Source: Apostichopus japonicus
Taxonomy: Eukaryota; Echinodermata; Holothuroidea; Aspidochirotida; Stichopodidae
DNA: 64,000 nucleotides
Assembly: GCF_037975245.1 (NCBI RefSeq)
Contig: NC_092564.1
Coordinates: 6,579,984 to 6,643,983 of the forward strand
Direction: 5' to 3'
The notes below the pieces were generated by a model, which was not told the DNA's origin, searched no databases, and was given only the letters and a program-made list of their open reading frames with translations. The position numbers and the translations under genes are program-made. Shown here in pieces: positions 36,986 through 48,400 of this stretch (positions are counted from its first letter, which is position 1; each line of letters starts with the position of its first letter).

Positions 36986-37738
36986 TTTTAAATCTTGTGA
37001 AGGTTCCTCCTCTGATAAAGCCTTTGTTTGTGTATTACTTTCAACTTGTGTGGTCCCGCTAGAATTTTCCCTAAAATCTCCGTCATCCTTTGAAGCTTCC
37101 AATTGTTTTGTTTCAAGTACTGAACTATTATTAGTGGTCTCACAGTTGGTATATGAAGTCACTGTATTTTCATATTTCTCTTTTTCCATAGGAAAATTCC
37201 CATTTGGAGCGAATCTTGCCGCTAATAACGCGGTCGGATAGACACTCGACGCTGTGTTGGCGAAAGTCTGTGGACGTCCAAAAGGAAAATAGCCGGTAGG
37301 GGCCCCTGCAAAACTGGTACCATACGCCTTTTGGGGCGTCATGTACGCCCTACCAGCATTATCATAGTCCTCGGCAACACTAGCAATAGGCATAGTAGGA
37401 AATGGTCTTTCTCCTGCATAAAACCAATGGTTTGTATAGGAGGTCTGGTCCGTTGGTATAGGATACATACTAGAGCGACTTGCTGCCTGCAGGCCGACCT
37501 GTTCCGCTGAAAACAGATTGTTTATACCCGGTATGTTGCCATGGGTTTGTGATACCGCAGGAAAATAACCGTACTTACTTTCTAATAAATTATTGCATTT
37601 CGTCAAGGTTTGCGTTTGGCTACCTGCCTCGGATGTGAGATCTGTCTGGTGAAGAGCTCCTCCGGTTCGAGAAATATCTGCTCCACCATTCTCCACTGGG
37701 TTTATCAAAGAATTCACGCAAAAGCCCTGGCTTGTCAT
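36982..37738 (-). CDS. Exon 1 of a posterior-type Hox-like gene (partial CDS, homeobox exon not in window)
   Basis: Seen: the minus-strand frame opens with ATG at 37738 and codes 252 residues plus one base before a consensus donor. Residues 5-11 read G-F-C-V-N-S-L, followed by I. The middle is rich in Tyr, Pro, Gly and Phe, including two G-Y-F-P motifs with K or T before the G-Y. The last ~60 residues are Glu/Asp/Ser/Thr-rich and end D-L-K-K. Known: posterior Hox proteins (Hox9/10 and related) often start with a Y/F-x-V-D-S-L-I motif, have a low-complexity exon 1 of about 200-280 residues, and splice just before the homeodomain. Inferred: a Hox9/10- or Hox11/13-class transcription factor for posterior patterning. 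The frame extends 5' of this ATG without a stop, but only through a TTG, so 37738 is the first usable start; its context has A at -3. No WFQNRR-coding homeobox was found on either strand. It could be another homeobox or Tyr-rich nuclear protein; subgroup unresolved. Confidence 0.62.
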
Positions 37739-37905
37739 TTTTAATACCGGTCGTATATTTCTACGGCTGTAATTTGGATGCGGTATACGGCTGCCGGGTG
37801 ATAAAGTCCACAATACGACCCTGTAGGCATAAAACACGAACAACGTCAAGTGATCGGAGTCACGTGACCCAGGTCAACCAATCTTAGGGGGTGGATATAT
37901 ATCTT
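37739..37905 (-). promoter_or_regulatory. Probable 5'UTR and core promoter of the Hox-like gene
   Basis: Reading the minus strand from right to left, there is a GA/CT-rich tract (37925-37940), a TATA-like GATATATATC at about 37894-37903, an ATTGG/CCAAT element at about 37877-37882, a CACGTG E-box at 37861-37866, and then the ATG at 37738. If the TATA element is used, transcription would start near 37868, giving a 5'UTR of about 130 nt. An alternative is a 5'UTR intron: a pyrimidine-rich stretch ends in CCTACAG at 37821-37827, which would make a workable acceptor. No transcript data, so both remain possible. Confidence 0.35.
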
Positions 37906-39215
37906 TGTAGTGTAAGAGACATGGGAAAGAGAGAGAGATATGTTACTTCTAATAAAAGCTTAGAAAACAAATACTTATAGATTCCACAAAGCTTGGTAGA
38001 AAATATTGTTCCCGGTATAAAGACAACATCATAAAATATTTAAATTACCGATGGTTTATAATAGAACCCTAAATTTTACGACGAAAAAAGTTGAACTGTA
38101 ACTGGGTAACGTAAAAAGTACCATAAAAAACCTTTTGGATTCAAAGTGCGTTAAAACGAAATAGTAGCAAGTTTTGCAGAGGCTACCTCAAAGTTAGGAC
38201 TCATCTACAGTGTTTACTGGTCAATGGGGTGTGGAAGGGGTGCATTATATATATGGTTGACAGAGTGCAATCCGGTTACCGAAAGCTGGGCCGGTTCTTT
38301 GGGCAATAACAATCTACACGAGTTGAGTTTCTTCGTGTTAAAGGGATCGAGTAAGTACCTTGTAAAACCAAAATACTTCAAATAGGCCTATACATTTTTT
38401 TTTACATATTTTTGATGCTTTTTATAGATTTCAACGTCGGAAAGTAATTGTTATATTAATGTTTGAAATCTGTGTTCATCTTTAAGATCACCAGGTTGTT
38501 TAGAGAAAGAATGTGATATTTAACATAGGCCGATATACATGGTGTCATATATCTTCACACTTTTTCACCTGTGCACATATGACATATCGACAGATGACCT
38601 TTGACTTTTCGATGTTTTCTATCTTTCCTTTTTATTTCATTTTCATTTTTTATTTTTGCTTCTTGATTCGTTCATTTTGTTTTTCTTTTTGTATTTTGTT
38701 TTAAGTGTCTTCTTTCAAGTACGGATAGTTAAAAATTTGAATATTCCTGGGTAATTACAAATTTGTAAAAGCTATCCTAAACTGAACATATCGTCAGTTT
38801 GAATAGAAAGGAATTCAGATTTTGACTTCAAGTAAGCACAGCAGAAAACTTATCACTTGTAAGCTTTAATTTGAATCGCGCTCCCAGATTAAACCAGAAA
38901 AGGCAAGAGGACACAGTGTACAAAACGAGTAAAGAATTATAACCGAAAACAAATTAACATTTAAGTATTTTATTGGGAAAGTAATGTCTTTTTTTTCATG
39001 CGATGTGGTGCGTCTTGTTTTCTTTGATTACCAATAGATAACAGGATTTATACTCCCCCAGAGAAAGGAAAGTTTTATGTAGCTTCTACTTATTCTTAAG
39101 TTCATATTTTGGGATAAATCGGTGTAATCATTATACCTTGTGTACTGTAGTTGGTGAGCAGCTAAACACTTAATTCATGTCTGTTTTACAAATTTTACAA
39201 TATACTGGAGCATAA
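37906..39215. other. Upstream intergenic DNA of the Hox-like gene
   Basis: A GA-rich tract (37925-37940) adjoins the promoter. A mildly GC-rich patch with GCATTATATATATGG lies at 38220-38345 and could be a distal element. No gene supported. Confidence 0.45.
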
Positions 39216-39380
39216 ATGGCTACCGGGCTCAGTGACCCGAAAGGCAGCACTGGGGCCTTGAAACAAGTGAGGCATTACTTTGACACCCTCGGACGAAAAT
39301 TGTTCAACAGTAACTCGGCGCTTTCGGTATATCAATCCGGGGTGGGGGAGGGAGGTTTGGGCTTGGACCCAGCGGCGTAA
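39216..39380 (+). CDS. Candidate 54-residue small ORF
   Basis: ATG at 39216 is immediately preceded by an in-frame TAA and followed by G at +4. The frame ends TAA at 39378-39380. The peptide contains G-A-L-K-Q-V-R-H-Y-F-D-T-L-G-R-K-L-F-N-S and a Gly-rich end. Its base composition is distinctly richer in GC than the flanks. No known family, no signal peptide or membrane segment. It sits about 1.5 kb upstream of the Hox-like gene on the opposite strand. It may equally be a transposon scrap. Confidence 0.2.
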   Translation: MATGLSDPKGSTGALKQVRHYFDTLGRKLFNSNSALSVYQSGVGEGGLGLDPAA

Positions 39381-39514
39381 CGGTTCGCCAATCCGCCTTT
39401 GGTATTAACATACAGTAAAACATGATCTCGTGACAGATATAGAACCAGGGAAACTTACCTTTACTTCATAAAATGATTACTTATTGGAGGATACCCTCCA
39501 GGGAGAAACAGTTT

Positions 39515-39770
39515 AACCAGGGAACTGCTCAGACTCCCTGGTCTAACCAGTGAACTTCTCAGATTCCCTGTCTTAACCAGGGAACTTCTTGGACTACCTG
39601 GTCTAACCAGGTCACTGCGTAGACTCCCCGGTCTAACCAGTGAACTGCTCAGACTCCCTGGTCTAACCAAGGAACTTCTTAGACTCCCTGGTCTTACCAG
39701 GGAACTGCTTAGACTCCCTTGTCTAACCAGGGAATTGCTTAGACTCCATGGTCTAACCAGACAGCTGTTA
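39515..39770. repeat. 30-bp minisatellite, 8 units plus a partial
   Basis: Units of the form AACCAGGGAACTGCTTAGAC followed by TCCCTGGTCT repeat exactly every 30 bp from 39515 to 39754, with substitutions between copies but no indels. Because 30 is a multiple of three, all frames stay open; the Ser/Leu/Arg/Pro-rich minus frame is a product of this. Confidence 0.95.
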
Positions 39771-39874
39771 CTAAAATAATCATCAGCTCCGAGGGTCTTA
39801 CGAGGATTTCTAGTGTTTGAATCACATACATGTGTTGTGTTAGATCACATATAAAACATATATTTCTAGTGTTA

Positions 39875-39939
<65 letters not shown>

Positions 39940-40896
39940 CTATTTGTTTTCTGTTTGGTACGACGCTTGATTCTGCAACTGTTCAACATTTCATATTTGT
40001 ATCTTCTATTAAATGAAGAAACATTTACACCACGATATCGCAAAATAAACACAAATAATAAATAAAAACGACAGCAAAAAAGATTAACACCTCTACCACA
40101 TAGATTAATGATGATACTGCTTGGGTTTACTTCTGCACAGCCATTCCCACTATACCTACAGAATATTGTTCCATATGTTTTTTTTTTTGTTTTTTTTTTC
40201 AAAATGCATGTCATATAGTCATTTCTACGATGGCTAGAGAGAAACATTGGTTGGAGCTAACGGTCAGCGGGAAGTAAACTTTCACTATAAACCTAGATTG
40301 AGGCTTAGACCGGTATAGAGTATTCCAGCCTCACGCATTAAGGGCTCGAATGTACCAGATTAACGCAAAACTGTACGGCCGCCTATATACCGAGAACTCC
40401 CATCGTCTTAATAAGCTATCCTTACGTTCAACAGCTACATGTATTGTTGTCATCAGCTTAACGCAGTTAACTGACGCTCTTTCAACAGTAGTAGATTTCT
40501 GGTTTATTGCCCCCTTTAATAGTTATTGGACTTTGCCCACATGTAGTTGAAACATAACGTATCAGTCTAAAGTACACGTTTGGTTCAAATGAACTATAAA
40601 AAACCTCGATATCTTATCAATTGTATCTAGGGGGAAACATACTGAATGGGGCAAAATGGAAATTTAAATTGCCTGTATTTATGTTTCAATATGAAACATA
40701 AATGTTACATCAGTATTCACCACTACAGGTTTGATCACGTGACCATTATCCGGGAACGAGGATTCCAACTACATTTTATTGGTTATTTGAATTATATGAG
40801 ATGATAGGAAAGCATTTATCGTTCTTGTAAAATGCATTTCGTGTAATTTTGTACTTCTGCGAGACCAGACGTTTGTGTGGCATCTTACAATTTATT
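39771..40896. other. Non-coding intergenic, with (AT)n
   Basis: A run of about 29 AT dinucleotides lies at 39879-39937 and a T-rich run at about 40178-40200. No gene is supported; the plus frame at 40350-40550 has no recognisable domain. Confidence 0.5.
39879..39937. repeat. (AT)n microsatellite
   Basis: Uninterrupted AT dinucleotides, preceded by GTTACATC and followed by GGCTATTTG. Confidence 0.97.
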
Positions 40897-41612
40897 GAAC
40901 GCTATGACGGCCACTAGTTATTAGGGCTCCTAGTCGTCACTCTGACCCTCCTGAAACACTCGTTCAACGCTATTAGGGCTCCTAGTCGTCAATCTGACCC
41001 TCCTGCGCTATTAGGGCCACTAATCGTCACCCTGACCCTCCTGAAACACTTGTTCGACGTTATTAGTCCCACTAGTTGTCAATCTGACCCTCCTGAAACA
41101 CTTATTCAACGCTATTAGGGCCCCTAGTCGTCAATCTGACCCTCCTGCGCTATTAGGGCCCCTAGTTGTCACTCTGACCCTCCTGAAACACTCGTTCAAC
41201 GCTATTGGGGCCACTAGTCGTCACTCTGACCCTCCTGTGCTATTAGGGCCACTAATCGTCACCCTGTCCCTCCTGAAACACTTGTTCAACGTTATTAGGA
41301 CCACTAGTTGTCAATCTGACCTTCTGCGCTATTAGGGCCACTAGTCGTCACTCTGACCCTCCTGAAACACTCGTTCAACGCTATTGGGGCCACTAGTCGT
41401 CACTCTGACCCTCCTGTGCTATTAGGGCCACTAATCGTCACCTGACCCTCCTGAAACACTTGTTCAACGTTATTAGGGCCACTAGTTGTCAATCTGACCC
41501 TCTTGAAACACTTATTCAACGCTATTAGGGCCACTAGTCGTCACCCTCACCCTCCTGAAACACTCGTTCAACGCTATTAGGGCTCCTAGTTGTCACTCTG
41601 ACCCTCCTGAAA
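40897..41612. repeat. Minisatellite with 52- and 37-bp units
   Basis: About 15 units share CTATTAGGGCC-CTAGTCGTCA followed by -TCTGACCCTCCTG. Long units add AAACACTCGTTCAACG; short units skip it and go straight to the next CTATTAGGG. The order of long and short units forms a partly repeated pattern with an ~89-bp composite. Confidence 0.95.
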
Positions 41613-42317
41613 TACAGCCTATAACTGAATCATATGGTAATCCCACCACGATTTCCCAAAGTAGCTTCTTGTTTTATTTATTTACCAGGAATTTATTAAA
41701 TCTCTGCTAGTACCTCTGGTTCATTTTAACATGCCAAGAGCCTCCATGAAAGCAGGTATGTTTAATCATGATTCAGACATCTTTTCGAATTTGGAGAGGT
41801 CGGGTCCTAGACCACACGACTTCATATCCAACCAGTAAGTCAAAAGGTTGGGGCGGAGTGGGGGTGTGGTTCTTACCCTAAGTGTTATTTGTTCAAATAC
41901 CGTCATACTCAAATCTTTGCTCCCTTTTCATAAAGTTTCTTGGTTTAATTTAAGTTATCTGATTTTCCTTTCGTTCTTACTATCATTAAGATATTCTTTT
42001 TAATATATTCATATTTTGTTATTATTTATATTTCACATAGCATATAGTATAGGCTTACACCTCGTAAGTTAGATTTGTTAGTTCTTAAATGTTGCTCCAT
42101 CACTCAGTGACAAAACTTGATAATTAATAATAAACTGGAGTGAAGGATAAAACTGAACAACAAAGTCACGTGACAGAACAAAATATGGTACTCTATAGAG
42201 CACCATTATCTTTCCCTTGAAGACCAGAATTTGTAAAACAATGATAGTTTTGTTCTGAATTATACAATGAATTTTGATTTAACATCACGCTGACCAAGCC
42301 CCCAAAACATTTCATGA
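41613..42317. other. Non-coding intergenic
   Basis: No gene seen. A 22-bp near-palindrome ATGGTACTCTATAGAGCACC (AT) lies at 42185-42206. Confidence 0.5.
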
Positions 42318-42410
42318 ACCACTGGCCCAGTAATTAAAGGGCGTTGCATTTGAGGCAATGAAAACTAGCACTGGGAGGCTGTTCGTTCGAGTCCTGGCCG
42401 GCTTAAGTAA
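42318..42410 (+). mobile_element. tRNA-derived SINE head
   Basis: An A-box-like TGGCCCAGTAATTAAAGG (42323-42340) is followed by GCGTTGCATTTGAGGCAATG and, about 45 bp later, a B-box GTTCGAGTCC (42385-42394) continuing TGGCCGG. This is the layout of an RNA polymerase III promoter in tRNA-derived SINEs. A T-run at 42416-42421 could terminate transcription. It does not fold into a proper tRNA, so it is not annotated as one; the SINE body and 3' border are unclear. Confidence 0.55.
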
Positions 42411-45400
42411 GGTAGGTTTTTTCACCCGGAGAAATTCCGAATTCTATCTTCGACATTGTACAAAAAAAATTCAAAGTGGCTAAAACTGTAAATTCGATAT
42501 CCACTTGACGTCAAGTGTAAGATACAAGGAATTAAAATTTCTCTCACATGTGCACGTGGCTGTTTGGCATCGTACAGATATTGCCTTCCTGGCCGATACC
42601 CTAACCATCTAATTAAGGGGTTAGTCTCTGTGCTTACATCCATGTGGACAGGGGGTAGGAAGCTTCCAAAAAGTGGGGGGGGGGGGCACAACATCAGAGG
42701 AGCACTTTCTCATTCCACAACCACCACTCGTTATGCTATAAACCGATCCACACCGGCCATATCACTTAAATATATATTATGTGTTAGCACTATCAATACT
42801 ATTTATTGAGATTGTTTATTGTTAACCATGCTACAAAAAGATATGAGATGCCATTTTAAAAATAGCATGTACAGACTAAAATTAAATAATTAAAATAAAA
42901 TATTAAAATTAACAAAGGCTTAAGATATCCAAAAGACAGTTCTTCGTCAAAAGGGCACATTTTATTTGCCAGTAGGCCACATATGCTATTTTGGAGAAAA
43001 AAAAGTGGGGGCCGTGCCCCCAGTACCCCCCCCCCCCGGCTCCTTCCCCCTGCATGTGGATGCACCTAACATAAAAAATCATTTCGTCCAATATACAGAA
43101 TATGCTGTTGCCAGCATATTATGTAATATCCTATAACTCTTTGCTAACATGTGAGATTCAATCCTTCTGTCATCATTCATAATGCAAAAAATGATAATTG
43201 TGAACGCCCAATAAAAAGAAAACACACTATATTCTCAGGCACTTGTTTTTTGCCTTTAATATGGTATCACAAGATTGAAGTATAAAACAGCTCACATTGT
43301 CTGCTTTATATATATAAATATGTAAACAACATTGAAAAAATTGGACTGCTTCCACATTGCAAATTCACAATAAAAATCAATTTGTTTAGAACATTTCATA
43401 ACTGTATCACGTAATCATATATAATAGTAACTCGTATACACAACACTGTGATGCCTACACTACTGCAAGCCACCTTACCCTCCTAAATATAGCTCTATTT
43501 ACTAATAGCCAGACTGTTTTCTGTCGAAATGATTCTTTGCTTTCTCGTCATATCAATCCCCCGTTGATATGGATTGTCATAAATAAAATCGAGGTAGGTA
43601 TTAACGTCGGAAAAATGTCAGCTGTATTACCAATAACCTTCAACACAAAACAGAAGATATAACAGGAAGAAGTGTATAAGGCAAAAAAAAGAGTCCATTA
43701 ATAGGATCCCTCTGGAACCTGTGGCAGTACCAGTCAGGTGTGTCAAGTTCACTGTGGTGGAAAGGCCACGGTGTGTCTCAGTTTAATTTCGTTTTTAGTC
43801 ATGTGCACCCTTGTGTTTTGTTACTTAGTCTGCTACCCCAGTCGCTTTTACCATTTTCTTTCAAAATGTCCAAATAGTTTTCAGTCGTTTTTTTTTTCTT
43901 TTTCTCTTTCTCTTGTTCATGTATATGACAGGTGAACAGTGCCATTAAATGGATATAATTTGCACATGTACTAGTGCGTGTCCTCAGTCGAATCATTTGC
44001 AGTTTTTTTTTCGTAATGGTAATGAAAGTGTTGTTTTTAGTGCGAGTTAGAAAAAGACATATGAGGTTTATAATGGTGGGTATTATGGACATCTGGGTGT
44101 ATAGAAAATTTTAATTTACTAACACATATACCAAACAAACACGATAAAATAAGTTATTCATTTCGGTAGGGTCATATATGCATTTCATTCATAGTCAACA
44201 ATCTCCTCTAACTGAGGTGGCTTTGTTTTTACGGTTACTGTAGCGTAATACGAAGGCTAGGCTAGAAAATATAGGTGTAGGAGCAAGAATGTGTTGGTAC
44301 TGCGGAAAGGGGAATATTGGGGAAGGAATGGGGAAGGAGGGGTACATTACTCCCCTCCCCTGCTGTTTGCCCCTATGTACGTCTGACCTTTGAATCCCCT
44401 TCTCTGGTTTGTGCTATCATATTGCAAAATTACATGGCACCATTTCTAGAACGTGTGTTGGGGAGGGGGGTAGGGGTCAGTGTAAGGGTAATACGTCACT
44501 GATGCAGTGCACAGACTACAGTTCAAGGAAAAAATAATCATCATATTTGGATTGAATAATACTTGTACACTGTAATAAGGGAGCTTAATTCGACCAGACT
44601 TCAACTGGCAGACTACTCGAAGATTAATTCAACTTGACTTCATTATAAAAGATGTTGTGATATAAAATTTAAAAAAAAAAGATATGTTGTTTTGTTGGAG
44701 ATACCAATTGACAACAATAATTAAGCATATTATGACGCAGTGAAAAACCATTATTTGAGGGTAACCAACACCAATAATTCACTAAGGAACCTTGATTCAC
44801 CAGACTTTAAATTACTAAGGACACCTAACCAATTTGTCTCATATTCAGTACATTTGTTGTGTGTGATATTTTCATGCACAATCTGTTGATATTTGTCGAA
44901 AAACTCTTTTCGTTTCCAAGATATACACATTTCAAGTTTTGATAAATCTCATTAAATATGTGCAAACTATGACGTGGAGTGTTGCGCTCATCAAAATTTC
45001 TTAGTTAATCCCTAATGACAAGCCCACGTACATCATTTGAATAATGTGATGTTTCTCTTTTCAAAGAAGACAATAAAATATTGAAAAGAGTCTGCTTAGA
45101 CCACAATCCTGTGTTCAGTGTCCTTAAAACAAAGGTTGTGAAAACAAAGGGATAACATAACAGACAATTAGGCAGTCACTCCCTGCACATCATCACTATG
45201 CATAATTAGCTAATGTTTATTCATACATTAAACTAGAATTGAGAAAGACTTGTAAAATGGTAAATCTTTGATGGATTTTGATGGGAGTTGCAGCTATTTT
45301 CAGGATTTTTAATGCCAATTAGAGTGATAAGGTCGATGTTGTTCATAGGTATCCGTAGACCATTAAAGCAGCTTTCTCTGCTGATATTAAACCTTAATTT

Positions 45401-48400
45401 TATGCTATTCGATATAACAACCGCATTCAAAATATAACGCAGTTAACGACGTTGAATGTCAATTGCAAGTGTTGGAAAATGTTAATTTTTTGGGGCTATA
45501 TGATTAATACTATAATATGCACACATAGAAAAGTATATCTGGTAGAGGAAATTTTCAGAACTCGATGGAATTATGCTTGGTTTTCACTCCCTAATTAACA
45601 ATTATTTGATGAAAACAAATCTAGAAGAATCTTGCCTGTGACTAACAATGGGTTATGTCTGAAAATATCCGTAAAGGTGCAACCAAAACTTCAAAAGGGG
45701 CTTTAATGCATGCTTTCCCTAACTTTATCCCCCCATGAACCCCCTGTAGATGTCAGAGTTGTCAACGAACCCCCAACTTTTCGAGACACGATCTGAGTCA
45801 CTATTATACTATAATACGTATAACAGTGCTTCGTAAATGATCAAGTTCTTAGTGTAATATTGAAATGAAAAGGAAAACAGTTTTTCGATAGGTACGACTT
45901 TTGTTGATTACTAAATTATATGATATATCAGATTTTAGTTCAACAAAAATTACTCTATTTTGACTTTCAGAAACGTCTTACGAACCCCCTAGAAGTTCAT
46001 GCTGCCCAGTTAGGGAACCCCTGCTTTAAAGGTTTTACTCCAAAATTCACTAGTTATGGTTTGTTAAATTGTTCATTCGGGAAAGGGCGGTATAAACTAT
46101 AACATATTTTCTTAATCATAAAATGCTGAAACCACGACCTCGCAATAAAAAAAGCAAAGAAATCAAATTTCACTTTCTTGAAGTTATCAAATTTCATCCA
46201 TAACTTCGTGATTTATGATTGAAATACTTATCTGATCGAAGTAGTGGATGGTGTTCACAAAAATAATGTGTTCCATCAAAGAAATAATTATGAACACAAA
46301 ATATTATTTTTGTCAATAATAGAAAACATAATAATACCTAAAATTATGATATTAAGTCCGTTATCGAAGTCAACGAAAACATGTAGTTTATTATATATCG
46401 AATGCGAATGAAACGAGAATTGCCTATATACTAACATTTTCTACATAAATATTAAATTGGTGCAGAAAACTTGACATCCATTAAATAAATCATAGATTTA
46501 GATATTTCTCGGGAAAAAAAACTTACCTCACTTTTTTTGTGTTCAAGATTAATTCACATAATGCAATAAAACCCGGTTATCGTCAATCAGGAATAATGTG
46601 TTCTTTAAGGAAATGGAATCTTTAAAGTTAAAATAGAAATGAGCATTTCCTTTCGAGGCAGTGATGCAAACTCTTTGCCTAAACTATTGTCTTCTATTTT
46701 ACTTGTTGTAAGTTATTGTTCTCTTGTTCGAGACTATACCACTATAAGCAGCAGATCAAAGATCCATCTTGATTATCAAACAATGCAATTATGACAATGC
46801 TCCCTTTGTTCTACGGCTACCATTGTACTTGTGATCAGAATCTGATCATTCGTTTCAATTTTTCCCCTTTATATCAAAACCAAACAAAGGAGTAAATTAT
46901 TGTTTTTCAACAGACAAAAACAAAGACGGAAATGAAAAACAGGAAGGTTAAACACAGGTTGTCTAATCATCTCAAGTTTATAGAGATCATTTAATCGCCA
47001 ATAAGTTTGCTTCCTTCGTCGTTTATGGAGGTTTAAGAACGAGTTTAATATTTGACGAGCCCAGTCAGTATAATTGATCGGGATTTGTTACAACGATCAA
47101 GATGAGAAATTTTGATTACTTTTAATCATAACTGGAAGTCTTGAATATCCATTATAATAGGAAGAGATACATCAAAATAATAAAACCACGATGATCGTAT
47201 ATTGAACAGTTAATACATATATATGACAGTTGAACAGTTATAGCCACTTGTGATAGGCAACGCTCATTTCCGCGAACTAATATAATGAACAAAACGTGAG
47301 GGATTGGCCTATCAGATTGCGTATACACCTCTATTATCTCAACTCAGTGTGTCATAAAAAAATTATTTCCTTTTTTTTTACAACGAACGATTGTCTTGTT
47401 TTTTAAAAAATTAAAATGGGAAATTATGGGAAGACAAACATCTCAATATAACATAAATATAGATAGCTGGGTGTTTTTTGTATTCCTCTTTTTAAACTTT
47501 TCTCTTTATTTATTTTGCCATAGTGTTTGTCTTCTCGTATATGCTATACTGTATAATCGTTAAATTGAAATATATAGGCGTTTTGTTCATAACGTTTACT
47601 GCTTTTTTTCTTTCTTTTCTTGGACACGTCATCTTAAGAAAGTTGAATCGTACATATCAAAACTTGAATTTATCATAAAATTGTCAATTTTTGGAATATA
47701 TTTGAGTGTGTTATTCTCATATGGAAATCTTGTAAGTGTATGACATCCCACAGTGGAGGATACATCAGTCTGTGGGCTCTATAGGTTTCTGGGTATTTTT
47801 AGCCCACTAAGTTTAATTCTCTCATCTCGAAGCACATTTAGCATTTACTATCTTCAAATGAGACATGGATAAAATTGAGAGATATATAAGGGAGACTACT
47901 AACCCGAAACGAAATCATTCATAAAATTTAGGAAAAAATATAAAAGAAAGTGAAATAAAACCTTTATCGCAAGTTGTTTCATGGATGGTCATGTTATGAG
48001 GTAAACTTGACCAAAATTTCAGTCGTTAATTTGAAGCTAGCAGTCTATCACGAACATGTCCTGTTCCGCAATAACACTTTTATGAGTAAACTGATTTTTG
48101 TATTAATCTATCTGATATAAATAATCGACATTCCTATATTCCAGACGGTTGACTCTTCATCCATATTAAAATCATCTATTTTTTATTCTTATCAGAAATT
48201 AACGAAAGTATATGTTTCTCAACATTTCGTCACCCAGACTATGTATACTTTAGCATAACCAATACACAAACGAAAACACGAAGATGATTATTATTTTATT
48301 TTTTTATTTTTTAAAACTTTTACTTCACCTACTTGAAATCAAACGTGCAGGCTCATGAAAATACATTGAAATAAGAAATTTAATTTCACCATAGGATATC

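Noticed and set aside
37739-37849. N-terminal extension of the Hox-like frame by 37 codons
   Set aside because: It would start at TTG, not ATG, and the F-x-V-N-S-L-I motif is expected close to the true N-terminus. The extension is probably 5'UTR.
39515-41612. Regularly spaced repeats resembling CRISPR arrays
   Set aside because: The units are directly adjacent, vary along their whole length and have no unique spacers; the genome is eukaryotic. They are minisatellites.
45728-45745. CCCCCTGTAGATG, reminiscent of the miR-10 seed region
   Set aside because: The match stops after the CCCTGTAGAT core and no hairpin is evident; miR-10 normally lies near anterior Hox genes.
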